Below, one piece after another: positions 1 to 11,706 of a stretch of DNA of 64,000 nucleotides; the stretch's first letter is position 1; each line of letters starts with the position of its first letter. Position numbers and translations under genes: made by a program. This stretch comes from Blasia pusilla. Taxonomy: Eukaryota > Marchantiophyta > Marchantiopsida > Blasiales. The stretch spans positions 25,296,001-25,360,000 of the forward strand of contig CM114272.1 in assembly GCA_050084515.1 (NCBI GenBank), given 5' to 3'. Below the pieces are notes generated by a model that searched no databases, was not told where the DNA came from, and saw nothing but the letters and a program-made list of their open reading frames with translations.

Positions 1-249
1 ACACTGCCTCTTGCGCAGTGTGTTGATTTGCACCTTTGATAAGTTGCGCCACGGAGCTCTGACGAGCAGCAGGTGCCTCTTTCTTCCCCTTCTTCTTCTT
101 CTTCTTCTCCTTCTTATTCCTCCTCTTCGTGTCTGAGGCGCTTTCGCATCGCTCACGGAGCTAGAGAGAAGGAGGTCGCTGATGGATTGTTTGCTTTGAA
201 TCACTCTGCGGTACGAGTTGATTGATAACGACTGTTGGAGAAATTTTAG

Positions 250-990
250 GTAATGTCGATCATTGTTTGGGCTGTTCTTCGCTGTGAAATAACCATGTCG
301 TTGAAGGGGATCGATTATCTGCTATGGTCTTTAGATGGATCCGAGGTTTCGGTTATTGTTTGCCTGATACTTTTTCCACGGGCCGCGCATCTCGTGGCGT
401 GTTGTTTGAAACCCGATTTCTGATATTGCCTGGCGACTGTGAAGTTGAAATCAAGCGGAGGAGTGATGCATCAGATCGGATCAGGTTTGCCGTCAGTATT
501 TCCATGATCGATCGCGCACTCAGCTGTCCTTAAACCATAGATGCACTATTGGATTCGCATTTCGTACTCTTATATCTTTCTCTTCGGTACCGATCGAACT
601 TCAGCAGCCTTTTCGTTTCAGAGATGAACTTACTGGTTGTGTGGCAAGTCTTGTGACAAATCACGTGGCAGAAATCACACAGAATGAAGAGATCTGTTGT
701 TTGGAAGGAACAATCATGGTCGTAGGTAATAAGTTTCTGCAACATTTTGCTCGTGTGAAATCGAGCCGAGGTTCGTTAGATAACAATCTTAGCGTGGAAA
801 GTCGAGCGGCCCGTAAATCGGCGCTGGAGTCCGCTATGCGTGCACAAGAATTCTCTGGTAGTTAAAGGCTCTTTAGCCCGTCCTTCGGATCGGCAGAAGC
901 TGGTGGAGTTTCATGGTTCACTGGCACATGACTCAACGCAAGTTGGATCTGCAAATTAAATGCTTGTTGCTTATTTATGCTCTGCTGCAG
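250..990 (+). other. Probable intron in the 5' UTR of the ADP/ATP carrier gene
   Basis: A donor-like GGTAATG follows a pyrimidine-rich leader (TTC repeats at 80-125), and a strong acceptor (CTCTGCTGCAG, ending at 990) lies 21 nt before the start codon at 1012. Short open frames in between show no recognisable protein. A leader intron is common in highly expressed plant housekeeping genes. The donor position is inferred. Confidence 0.5.
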
Positions 991-1011
991 GGTAGTGGGT
1001 TCTGATCGAAT

Positions 1012-2427
1012 ATGGAGAGACCACGTTTCCCAACCCTGGCCGAACAGTTCTCCGGACAAACTTACCTTGGATCCAGAATCGTGCCAAGGAGATCCGTCAT
1101 TCCCCAGATTCAGGAGTCGAGCTTTGGCGTCCGCACTTTCCGACCCTCTTCTACTCTGTACAATCCTCTGTGCCCTATCGATTTAAGCCATGGCCCCAGC
1201 ATGGTGCCATCAGTGGCAACCAATATCTTTGTTCCTGCACCAGCGGAGAAGGGAGTGAAGGGTTTCATGATCGATTTTCTCATGGGAGGTGTGTCTGCGG
1301 CTGTTTCGAAGACTGCTGCCGCTCCAATCGAGCGAGTCAAGCTTCTTATCCAGAACCAGGACGAGATGCTTAAATCTGGCCGTCTGGCGGAGCCCTACAA
1401 GGGTATCGGCGAGTGCTTCAGCCGTACTATCAGGGACGAAGGAGTTGTCGCCTTGTGGCGTGGAAACCTTGCCAATGTGCTTCGGTACTTCCCGACACAG
1501 GTAAGATCACCCAAGTTTCGACACCGATGGACCTTTCTTTAAGTAGGTTGCTTGATTTATGTGAGCAAGCGATGGTGTCGTCATAATACATAAATTTGTT
1601 GCTGCTATTTTGGTGGGCAGGCTTTGAATTTTGCCTTCAAGGATTACTTCAAGAAGCTGTTCGGATACAAAAAGGACAAGGACGGCTACTGGGTGTGGTT
1701 TGCTGGAAATCTTGCCTCAGGAGGAGCTGCTGGTGCCTCCTCTCTGTTGTTTGTGTACTCTCTGGATTATGCTCGTACACGTCTGGGTAATGACATGAAG
1801 TCTTCCAAGAAGGGAGGAGGTGAGAGACAGTTCACTGGTCTTCTCGACGTATACAGGAAGACATTGGCTACTGACGGCATTGCAGGTCTTTACCGAGGTT
1901 TCAACATCTCTTGTGTGGGTATCATTGTCTACCGAGGTCTTTATTTCGGAATGTACGATTCTTTGAAGCCAGTTCTCCTGACTGGTAACCTTGAGGTAAG
2001 CCATTTACTGGAGCTTAGTGTGTTTAAAAAAAGGTTTTTTTGCGGATACAGAGTACCTGCAATTTGGGTGTGTTCTCAAGCTCCTTTTTTGAGGTACGGG
2101 TGCTGAACTTCTGCCCTTGAACTTCTGCAGGGTAACTTCCTCGCCAGCTTCTTGCTTGGATGGTGTATAACCATCGGTGCTGGACTTGCGTCTTATCCCA
2201 TCGATACTGTGCGACGTAGGATGATGATGACCTCTGGAGAGGCCACCAAATACACTAGCTCTGCACATGCCTTCAGGGAAATTATTGCCAAGGAAGGTAC
2301 CAAGTCACTTTTCAAAGGTGCTGGTGCAAACATTTTGAGAGCTGTTGCAGGTGCTGGAGTGCTTGCAGGTTATGATCAACTTCAGATATTGTTCTTGGGC
2401 AAGGCCTACTCTGGTGGGGGCGGTTAA
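1012..2427 (+). CDS. AAC: Mitochondrial ADP/ATP carrier (adenine nucleotide translocator), 3 coding exons
   Basis: Exchanges matrix ATP for cytosolic ADP across the inner mitochondrial membrane (SLC25 family). Coding exons are 1012-1500, 1621-1995 and 2131-2427, joined by GT-AG introns (GTAAG donors at 1501 and 1996, CAG acceptors at 1620 and 2130), all in phase 0, giving about 386 aa. The three mitochondrial-carrier repeats are visible with the motifs [21 protein letters not shown] and [17 protein letters not shown] is the ADP/ATP-carrier signature. The first ~70 residues form the N-terminal extension typical of plant carriers. The start at 1012 was chosen because PTLAEQ resembles the N-terminus of plant AACs and a splice acceptor lies just upstream at 990. 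No lesion is seen. The length matches plant homologues of about 380 aa. Confidence 0.96.
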
Positions 2428-5400
2428 CTTTTTAGTCCTTCAAGTGTAGCTGATAGTGACGAAATTCTGTGAAGGACAATGTTGGTTTTTCTTTTGCAAA
2501 GTAGTTCAATCAATCAATTTTCTAATCGAAGTAAAGGATCTGTCCTTTCCTCTCTTCCACTCACTTGTATGACTGGATCTCTGGCATAAGCATGGGAATT
2601 GGAGGGTAAATCCCCTTGTTCATGGATGTAGTCGAGAGCATTGTGCATTATGAGAACTCTGGCCCAAGCTAATTTGAGAAACACAAATATAATCTATCCA
2701 CGGTTGTACCAACGCATAACTTCTTAGGGGCTCATCGACTTGAAAATTTCTATTGATAAAGGTCTTTGTTTATGCTGGATCATCGGTCAAAAGACAGACC
2801 AAATCCCTTTGGGAATCTGTGGAAAGGTAATGTCTGTATCCAGAATGTGCCTTCACTAGCGTGACTCAGGAATCACGCCAGTGAAGGCACACCATCACTC
2901 CAGAATCTGTATACCTGTATACTTCTCCCGAGTCTACTGTCGTAGACTTTTCCTTCCTATGCCAATTTAAAGTATTTTCTCTTATTCCCTCGAATAAGAG
3001 AATGTGTTTGTTGTGCTTCCAAGGTGTGCTTAAAGGTCTGTTTGGGCATGTGACTACCACGTGTGTATACTTCTCCTTTTGTCTGGTTCGACCAGATTAC
3101 TCCCAAGATTCTCTATTTTCTTGTTCCATCGTCTACGGAGGTCGTTTAGCTGAGGAGTCATGAGTGCTGCGATTCTTGTGATGTTTCCAATAGCCGATCG
3201 AGTGGAGCCCAGTACAGTGAACACGTAGTACGTTGTTGTGCTGAAGGACTTTTTTTACAGCTGGACCTTCCTTGAAGGGCTTGATGCGACTTGTTTTCTA
3301 AAATTATCGTTGCCTCTTGAAGAGACTATTATATGTTACGTTATAGGCGGTGTTACGAACCAGTACAGTTCATTTTCAAATTTTTTTCTCCATCGTTTTA
3401 GTTGTTGCTAGAAAGGGTTTTTGCTTACAGCTCGGTAATTTAGTGTGGTTTAGTATCGAGATTTCGTTTTTGAAGCTCACGGAACAGATTTCCATCGTTT
3501 CAATCCTCGGTAGTCATTTCCCATCTTCGTTCTTGCAGTTCAAATGGAACCAGTGAGCTCTATGGATTCATAGCTAGACACTCGTTGGTAACCTTCAGTC
3601 CACACACAGCAATGTAGTTCAGGGCGTTTGATACTCACTCAAAGCGGACTATTTAAAAATCTGTTGTAAGATTCATTCACTATTCAGTAGCCCACCTACC
3701 ATTCGCCTCCGAACTTTCTTACATGGTATCGGGCGTATCTTTCAATAGCCAAATGTACCAGGTAGGCCTCTGCCAATTGGTAAGCAGCAATGAAAGGCCT
3801 CCTTGAGTGCAGGAAGATTTCATACTTTGTGTGGCAAATTACCGACTACAAAATGACGACCTTTAATACCAAAGGTTTGACGATAGCTTCATCATTTACT
3901 GGATGCTAAGAGCTGGATTATATCTCGACGCTGAAGATGTCCTCGGCGGAGTAAATCGCACAATCAGAAGGCCACAAGCAACCACACTCGGAGGTAGCCG
4001 TTCTGCCACCAGCCATCGGCCCTGGAAGAACCGCTGAATAGGACATGAAAAAAAGGACTGCTGTCAAGATTGTCTTTCGGGCCACATTACGCCATGCACT
4101 ACTGCATATGACGCTTGTACAAACACTGAAGTAACTTTGATGGTTGGGGACATGGTCACCAAAATTCATCTAAGAGTTGGTCGGGGACATAGTCACCAAA
4201 ATTCATGTAAAAGTCGCCTACGTTAACAGATGAAACCTAATGAGACCGTCACACAACAAGTAACTAATTTCATAGCATTGATTCAACAAATCGTCTTCGA
4301 CCCGCAATAAGAAAAAGTTCTCTCATGTGGAAAATTAGAATTGTGGCGGACTTCATCTATTCATTTGAGCTCTGCAGCGGAGGATGCCAATCTCTTTTTC
4401 AGTGTGCGAGATTTCGGACAAAATTTGGAAGGAACTTCCGCGAATCCCGTGGAACTAAATCATGAATAACATGTAGTATATTAGGTTTTATTACTTGAAT
4501 ACAACTGCAGAAACTCGAAGGGTGCAGACAAAAGTCTACTTCCGCTGCAGAGCTCGCGGAATCTGGTGACCATCTTGAGTGACGTATCGAGTCCCGACCC
4601 TGGCTCTCTACTCTTGCCACAGGTTCGTGCCACAGTGTTTCTGTGCAGTACGAAATGTGGAGAGCCAATTTTGCAGCGAAGGAAGACGCACCCCCAGGTA
4701 GGTGCAAATCCGAATAGCAAAAGATGAAGTGTAAATCCGACAAGCAAGTTCGAAGTTTCCTTCCTCGCTACTGTAAGGAACTTCGAACGGGATGTTCACC
4801 CTGAACGCTGCACGCATGCAAGAGTCACTTCAGCTTTCTGAAAACACTCGTCTCCGGACCATACTTGAAAGTCTCATGCCGAGCACCTTCAAACATCTTC
4901 CGACATGTTCCCCCTTCATTTTTGGGACAACGAATGGGATGGACCCTAAACCTCCACCCCCATTATCTTGTACCTTACGATGCATATGACACATCTCTGC
5001 CAGCCGCCTCTCCCCAAGTGTACTTTGTATCGAGGATTGCAATGCGCCTGGATTCTGCTGCAAAACTTACATCTCCCAAATGGCCCTGACTTGTTCAGCG
5101 CAATCCAAGGTGGCCGAAGTCACGACTGCAGACTGCGGGCCTGATATTTCATATCACAGAATCGCTCTGTATTTTCGTCGGAGCTATGTACTAAGTGAGG
5201 ACCATAGTATCCTTTTCTGAAGGGAGCAATGGAGATGCAATATACTTTCCGACTCCCGTTCTGTTCCGACACCAATTCGTAGTCAAAACTGGCCTTCTTC
5301 TTCCTCATCACCTCCGTCGGGACCTCACAGTCTCCTTCGAGCTCAAAATACGCGGTACACGGGTGTTGAGAGCCACGATAACGGAGCTCCACACTGCATT

Positions 5401-5528
5401 TCAAAAGGCACTTACAAAGGTAGACTTCTCCGGATCTTGATCAGAAAATTTCGATCTAGTACAACTAATCGGTGAACGATGTGTTCATTAAGGATTTCCT
5501 CAGATACACAAATAGGTTTTTTGGATCA
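2428..5528. other. Intergenic stretch with no recognised gene
   Basis: The first ~150 bp is the AT-rich 3' UTR of the carrier gene. The rest carries only short open frames on both strands without recognisable domains, including a minus-strand frame of about 95 codons at 5120-5404. One clear hairpin at 2847-2890 is listed separately. I see no tRNA, rRNA or transposon coding sequence here. Confidence 0.5.
2847..2890. repeat. Hairpin, 18-bp arms
   Basis: Arms at 2847-2864 and 2873-2890 (GTGCCTTCACTAGCGTGA against its complement) pair with one mismatch around an 8-nt loop. It lies about 420 bp downstream of the carrier stop codon. It could be a small fold-back element remnant; its function is unknown. 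Confidence 0.7.
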
Positions 5529-6206
5529 TCAAAACCGGTAAATGAATACACTGCCATCTCGTTGATGAAAAAACAACTGCCTTGAGACGATACCAGATTG
5601 TATGTTATACGAGAGATTTCGGAAGTAGTAAATGGCACAACCCCAAATCTTTGAAGGACAGTCTTTATTCTTCACAGTTTTCGCTCTGTAGTAATGATGA
5701 GCATCTCTTGCCCCCACTGCATCTCGCAAACAAGTCAATTGTGAAACCAGAAAGATTACCTTGAAGGGCATGAAGCATACTCTATATCCACTGATCACAT
5801 GACAGATTGTCAATTCCAAGATCAAAAAGAAATCCGCTGAGGTAGTTAAGAGAAAGGACTTTCCGCTGCTCTGCTTCCCCATGGATGAGATAACGTTGAT
5901 ATCTCCCATCCAGGCGTCAACGACAGCTTTATGTAAACAATTTCTCTTGCGAACATCCATTCAGTTTCCGGATTCCTTTTTGATATTTCCGGCGCCAGGT
6001 GCACAGATGCTGCCTGGATGACAGTGCGTCAGGTTCAAAGGTGTCTGTTGAGGAAGAACAGATTTTGGAATTGATGATCTGTCATCAATGGATATATCGC
6101 ATGCTTCGTGCCCTTGTAATCTTTCTGGTTTCACGATTGACTTGTTTGCAAACATGCGTTTGGAGGATGTCTTCCGATGCAGAAACAGCTCAGGATTTTT
6201 CAACAA
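5529..6206 (-). pseudogene. Fragment of a P-loop (dynamin/very-large-GTPase-like) protein
   Basis: Read on the minus strand, two same-frame blocks separated by one stop encode a segment containing VISSMGKQSSGKSFLL. This fits the Walker A/G1 consensus GxxxxGKS in the form seen in dynamin-like and very-large inducible GTPases. No G2-G4 motifs follow, because the frame runs into an inverted duplicate of its own upstream part at about 5825. I infer a gene relic broken by an inverted duplication. The family assignment rests on one motif, so another P-loop GTPase is possible. Confidence 0.4.
5725..6156. repeat. Inverted repeat of ~95 bp inside the GTPase relic
   Basis: The segment at about 5725-5825 is repeated in inverse orientation at about 6061-6156. 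Both copies include the codons for ANKSIVKPERL, one copy per strand. By eye they are roughly 85% identical. Copying one segment back in the opposite orientation would explain why the P-loop frame ends abruptly. Confidence 0.7.
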
Positions 6207-6434
6207 CTGATTGGAGCCTTTGCCTTTCTAAAATTGTAAATGTTACCCAAATCGGGAAATAAGACTTGAGGAAGATTTTTAAGGGTAACCCACGGTAAGG
6301 GGGACTCAAAGAGTGAAGAACACTAGCTACAAACACACAAAAGAAAATGGGGGAGGGTGGACAAACTTTATAATGACGATCACTAGGATTTTCATTTTTA
6401 TTGCCGTGTGCAATGGAAACGCAAATCCCAATCT
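6207..6434. other. Short spacer between the GTPase relic and element 1
   Basis: No gene or recognised repeat is seen. It ends at the TGTC terminus of the left arm of the element 1 palindrome at 6435. Confidence 0.4.
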
Positions 6435-7397
6435 TGTCACATCTTAGTAGACGATTGGTAGAGATCTATCGTGGCGACGGCATAGAGAGCCAGCGGATTG
6501 TGTCGAGTGTAACTTCGTCCCGAGGTGTTGGATGAAGTTGATAGGTCCGTTGTGTCAAGAACGTTGTTTCGGAAAACTTTCTTGTTGGGGTCTTTCACAG
6601 CCGGGTGACTTGTTCAGCAGGTCACCCGCCCCTAGTAACATCTGTGCGCAGGTTACCAAGGGTTGCTATTTTTAGGGGAAGAGTCTTTTTGCTCTTCCCA
6701 CACCTATATAAGAGAAGAAGATGGCTTTCTCAAGCCATCTTTCTCATGTTGGGCCTTTGGAGCACCTCTTTTTGTTCGTGTGTGAGATAGGATTAGGGTG
6801 CTAGCGTCCCGATTCCTTGATAGCGCAAGGTTGACCAGGCTCGATATGCCGATGTAGATTGAGGAGTGGAGTTTTAGGCCGGGTGTGCCATTTTTACTCT
6901 TTAAAAAAATAATAATAATATTTTTTTAAAGAGTAAAAATGGCACACCCGGCCTAAAACTCCACTCCTCAATCTACATCGGCATATCGAGCCTCGTCCAT
7001 CTTGCGCTATCGAGGAATCCGGACGCTAGCATCATGGTCCTGTCTCACACACGAACAAAAAGAGGTGCTCCAATAGCCCAACATGAGAAAGGTGGCTTGA
7101 GAAAGCCATCTTCCTCCCTTATATAGGTGTGGAAAGAGCCAAAACGCTCTTCCCCTAAAAATAAAATCCCCTTTAACCTGGGCGCACAACTTACCAAGGG
7201 CGAGTGACCTACTGAACAAGTCACCCGGCTGTGAAAGACTTCAACAGGAAAGTTGTCCGAAACAACGTTCTTGACACAAATGACCTATCCTTAACCTCAT
7301 CCAACACCTCGGGATGAAGTTACACTCGACACAGTCTGCTGGCTCTCTATGCCGTTGCCACAATAGATCTCTATCTATTGGCTACTAAGATGTGATA
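6435..7397. repeat. Head-to-head palindrome of two B (LTR) copies
   Basis: The plus-strand B copy, about 6435-6914, starts with TGTCACATC. It is followed directly by an inverted copy, about 6915-7397. The centre is an AT-rich hairpin (TTAAAAAAAT against ATTTTTTTAA). The arms look about 90% identical by eye. Both carry a TATATAAG box, and the join lies at the end of B that abuts the primer-binding site in element 3. The left tip at 6435 is the family's TGTC terminus abutting unrelated DNA. Confidence 0.9.
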
Positions 7398-7399
7398 GT

Positions 7400-7531
7400 T
7401 ATTGTGCGCATACATATCGCTACACAACATACATCGCTGGTCATATCCACACCACACAATACTGTTCTTCCCCACACACGGGTAGATCCACAAATGTACA
7501 TAAATCAACTCATATGTGCAGATCACACAAC
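7400..7531 (-). repeat. A repeat of element 1
   Basis: On the minus strand this begins TTGTGTGATC directly after a polypurine tract (AGGGGGCGG, plus-strand positions 7531-7540) and ends next to B with a 2-nt spacer at 7398-7399. It matches the A repeat of element 3. No A' copy follows B here because B runs into its inverted partner. Confidence 0.8.
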
Positions 7532-7599
7532 CGCCCCCTAACTGGGCAGATCATCATCCGACCCCACCACTGGAGTCACCACCTATGACTGACCTACGA

Positions 7600-9170
7600 T
7601 AGTCAACCAACAAAGATAGGCAGATGCATGCAACCGGGCACCATCTCCTCATCACTCTCTCCGTGCCATCGAACTCCTGTGTCATCTCTCTCACTCGAAC
7701 ATGGGTTCCAACTCAACCCATCTGCATCCTGGTTCAACGACCTAGCCTATTAACCACCTCGAACTCATACTCTTGTAGTAATAGAGCCCATATGGCAAGC
7801 TTTCACGTAAGCTTGTCGGACTCCATCAACCATCTCAATGGCTCATGATCAGTCATAAGTGTGAAAGGATTGCCGAATAGATAGCACCTAAAGTGTGCCA
7901 TGGCCCACACTGCAACTAAGCACTCTCCCTTGTAGGAGTTGTACTTCGCCTCTGCAATGTTTTTTGATCGGCTTGCATATGCCACAACGAACTCCCTCTC
8001 CTCGTCATCTCTCTGAGTAAGCACTGCTCCTAGACCCAACATGCTCCAATCCGTATATAGCTGGAATGGGCGACCCCTAATTGGTCTCTGTAAAATGGAT
8101 GAGGACGTCAACCTGTCCTTGAGCTCATGAAATGCTCACTCCTGATCATCTCCCCAAAACCAAACCTGATCAAGTCTCGTCAGCAAGGTCAAAGACTTCA
8201 CGATCGCACTAAAACCCTTGACATACCGTCGATAGAAGTTCGCTAGTCCCAGAAACGCTCGGACTCAACTCACATCTATAGGGCGTGGAATCTGCGCAAT
8301 AGCCTCCACTTTCGTCTGATGAACACCTAACCCACTTGGGTATATGGTGTGTCCCAAGTACTCAATCTACTCTTGAAAGAATATGCACTTGCCTGGATGT
8401 AACTTCAGTCCATGTAACTGCAATCTCCAAAATACCTCCTCTAGGTGTCGCTCATGCTCCTCAAAACTGAAGATAAGACTATCATCTATGTAACACTGTA
8501 CAAAATCCAAGCCAACCAAAATCCTATCCACCACTCTCTAAAACTCTGCAGGTGCGTTCTTCAACCCAAATGGTAAGAACCATGACTGATACTGACAATC
8601 TCTCCCGAATCGATCCATCCCCGAGAATGCTGTCTTCTCTCTGTTCTCCAACATGATAGGAAGCTGGTGATAGCCAACACGGAGATCTAAAGAACTGAAG
8701 ATCTTTGCATGCCCTACCGCATCAAAGTAGGCATGGCGTATTGATCTCAAGAGTAGGCATAGGATACTGATCTGACCTCGTCTCTCGGTTGATAGGACGG
8801 TAATTTCCACACATCCGCCTATTCGTCCAATTGCCATACGTATCCTTCTTTGCCGGCATGACTGTGGCAGATGCATACTCCCCATGCAATAACTCCACAA
8901 GTCCTGCCTCCAACAAGTCATGACTCCTGCTTTGAATTAAGGCTAGCTCCATATCAGAATATCTGTAGGCTAGGGTCGAAGAAAGATTGGAGTATCACTA
9001 GCCAACTCAATCCGTATCCCAGGACCCTTCAGTGTATCCAAGTCTCTCATACTGAAGGCAAAACAACTAACATGCCCTCTCAGAAACCTATGAATCTGTC
9101 GTCACTCTCCTCTTGTTAACTTGAGACCTATCACAGACTCCCAAGTCTCCATCGTGACCTCACTCAGAGA
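7600..9170 (-). pseudogene. Element 1 reverse transcriptase and RNase H (broken)
   Basis: The minus strand encodes Ty3/gypsy-type RT and RNase H in several frames. RT finger segments (LIQSRSHDLLEAGLVELLHG, RRMCGNYRPIN) lie at 8722-8952. The catalytic YIDD box lies at 8481-8492, followed by S where related copies have I. RNase H (RGRPFQLYTDWSMLGLGAVL and the downstream ECL and DHEPL blocks) lies at 7803-8111. Frameshifts and stops interrupt the frame. The RNase H is followed directly by the polypurine tract because the integrase is deleted. Confidence 0.85.
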
Positions 9171-9479
9171 GGATGCAATCTCCGGCTTTGGTTGCTATGT
9201 AGCAACCTTAGCCACCTCCGCAACAGCCACTCCAGTCTGACCTCCTACACCATGCTCTATATGCAAAAAATGAGCATGTGCTGCTCTGGCCGCCTTCGCA
9301 CTCTCTACTTGGACGACATCCCAGGAAGTCTATGGATGCCTATCTCTCCTCTTCTCGCCCCCAACCAATGCATGTACAGACCCTATAGGCAATACTCCAA
9401 CTCATGGATGTGACGGTATGGATGACACTTGCATCCGTCTTTGCTTAGCCATACCTAGGCTGACTATCCATGTGAGATA

Positions 9480-10732
9480 GTTGAGGTCCATCGCCTCCCC
9501 CAACACCTATCTCAGTGATGCCTCAATCATACCTGGCACCGTCGTAGTACCCATAGCAAACCCTATGGCGCGCTCGTGCTCATTTTCTCTAGGCTCCTCC
9601 AATGCTCGGGTCACCTCATCCCAAATCATGCCTAGCCCTCCTTGACAAAAGGCATGGGATGCTGGGAAGCTCATCAACGTAGATAAGGTTACCCTCAACT
9701 CCCCCACCCTATTGGCTATCTCCAACGGTGGTCTATCATCTCGCGTCACCACCTGAGATCGACGCCTTGAGCCCAAAATAGCATCCACTGTAAGATGTGG
9801 TGCTCTCTGGACTCCATCGTATGCTCGACTCAATACCTCTGATGGTATCACGTTCGTCCACCACAGTCGTGGACGATGGGCACGTGATCCAACTCTCGCT
9901 GTGTCTAACAACACAACAGGTCCCAACCAAAACCTCACCTGATGCACACTCTTCATCAAACGTGCACGAGTGTCTCCCAACAACAACACGTTCTCCAAAA
10001 TGTACGCCGGAGAACATGTGTGGCTCTCCTGCAAGTGTTGCACTACTTGCAACATCTCTCAAAATATCCATGACCTCTGATCCTGCAATCCAAGCCCTCA
10101 GCCAGCTGATGAATGACCCTGACAGGGCCATCTAGCAATCACCAAATGAATGGTGCCAACTCTATCCAGATCCTGCGCCCCCACCAAAGAGATATCGGCG
10201 GATAGTGTATGCTGATACCCCCTAATGCAGATACCGAAAATAACTCAAGATACCTTTGGACCAATCTTGCCACGTGACGTAATGATACTCGTCGTGCGGT
10301 CTCATATCTCTCCACATAAAGGTACTGATGTACCCATATGCCCGCCTGCAATATCGCAGCCAATCCAATGCTAATCCCTCTGGAGAGATCTAACACCCTG
10401 ACATCCTCCTCTAGACGTTGCCACACAACGGGTGTGGTATCCAGTGGTGTCAACGTATGCACTCCAAGAGCCCGATCGCCACCTACCTCTCGCTGCTCTG
10501 GGATAAAGGCATGACTCCAAGCGTGCCTCATGAGGTGGTTGACACTCCTCTGTAGCTCTCGAGTCGTACCCCACAATGGTGAAGAGGTCTTGCCAACATG
10601 GGAAGAGACACTTGCCATGACCTGTCTCTCCGTGGGACTATCCGCTACTGGGACATCCTCCGTATGTGCGTTTCCCTCCAACAACTCTCCTGGCCAGCTA
10701 ACACTACATGCAAAAGCTGCCAATGTGGTCAC
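9480..10732 (-). pseudogene. Element 1 C5-cytosine DNA methyltransferase domain (broken)
   Basis: Transfers a methyl group from S-adenosylmethionine to cytosine C5 in the known family. Visible motifs in order: motif I as VLDLSRGISIGL (10367-10398, with F to S and G to R changes that probably harm cofactor binding), motif IV PCQGH with the catalytic cysteine codon at 10122-10124, motif VI ILENV, motif VIII RVGSRAHRPRLWW, and the start of motif IX/X (ERAIGFAMG). The two longest open blocks are 10139-10732 and 9507-10055. The domain sits between protease and RT, as in elements 2 and 3. Confidence 0.85.
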
Positions 10733-11039
10733 AGACTCGTCTCGTGGTCGACCACCTCGTCATGCACACTGTACGGGTAACTGACTCATTTGTCTGTTAC
10801 CTGACCTCAACCCTGGTCGATAAGCAATGGTCTCCTTCCAGAAGTCAAGGATGAATCCTAGGGGATATAATACGGTACTCCCCACCAACACATCATACGA
10901 CTCAACTGGTGTCGTAATCGCACGTGTGCGCACCATAGCACTATCCGTCTCATGCTCTGGCTAGACCCTGAAAACTATCTCTTGTCAAGTCATATACTGT
11001 GTGGGTGACACGCCCCCAATCGAGGTATATATCTGGAAA

Positions 11040-11706
11040 GGACAAGGCTCAATGTCGGCCTTTCATAACCCCAACGTTAAACACGCCGCCTTCCCTAACA
11101 TCAAGGGCTGCGCTCCTGAATCAAGTAGGACACGCTGCGGGTGGTACACTGTCCCCGTTGGACTAACCAAGAGAAATACTCCATCTCGGTTATCCAGTAA
11201 CACTACGCTAGGTGTAACCACTGCCCGCTCTATGGCCGGTCAAGCTGGCATATCTACCATCTTCGCCGCCGCCACATACCATGTCTCAGTGGAGGACGTC
11301 TCGAGCACCTGCTTTGTAGGTAAGTCCACCACCTCCTCAACTACCTTTGATCGAGAGGCTGTCATCTCTCCATGCTCACACAACGTGGCAACCAGCCGGA
11401 ACACCTCAACTGGTCCAACTCCCAACGTCGCCAACTCTATGGCGGAAAATAGCGGAGCCTGGCTCACCCTGGTGGCCACCTCCAACTCTATGGTCGACAT
11501 TGACTCCATGCGAGTCGGCATAAGAGCTGACTCTCCAACTCCTCGTGACGTCGACACACCTGCCTGACCTGTAGGCACCGCTGATCGTCGAGGCACCATA
11601 GATGATGTGTGTAGTGCTTCGGAAAATGTCAATGACTGTGGAACCCTGGCCTGTTGTCCATCGGTCCCCTCCTGTGGGTCAATCTCAACCCTACCTCTCG
11701 ATGGCT
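11040..11706 (-). pseudogene. Element 1 linker and retroviral-type aspartic protease
   Basis: The minus strand continues from a low-complexity linker (EIDPQEGTDGQQARV) into a protease segment with VLLDSGAQPLML. The DSG catalytic triplet, near 11115-11125, is intact, unlike in element 3 where it reads DLR. The neighbouring CPFQI retains a glutamine codon CAG where elements 2 and 3 both have TAG. Family members of this protease cleave the gag-pol polyprotein as homodimers. Confidence 0.75.

Noticed and set aside
4399-4817. Overlapping minus-strand frames of 70-115 codons
   Set aside because: Three frames open at once without recognisable sequence; likely chance.
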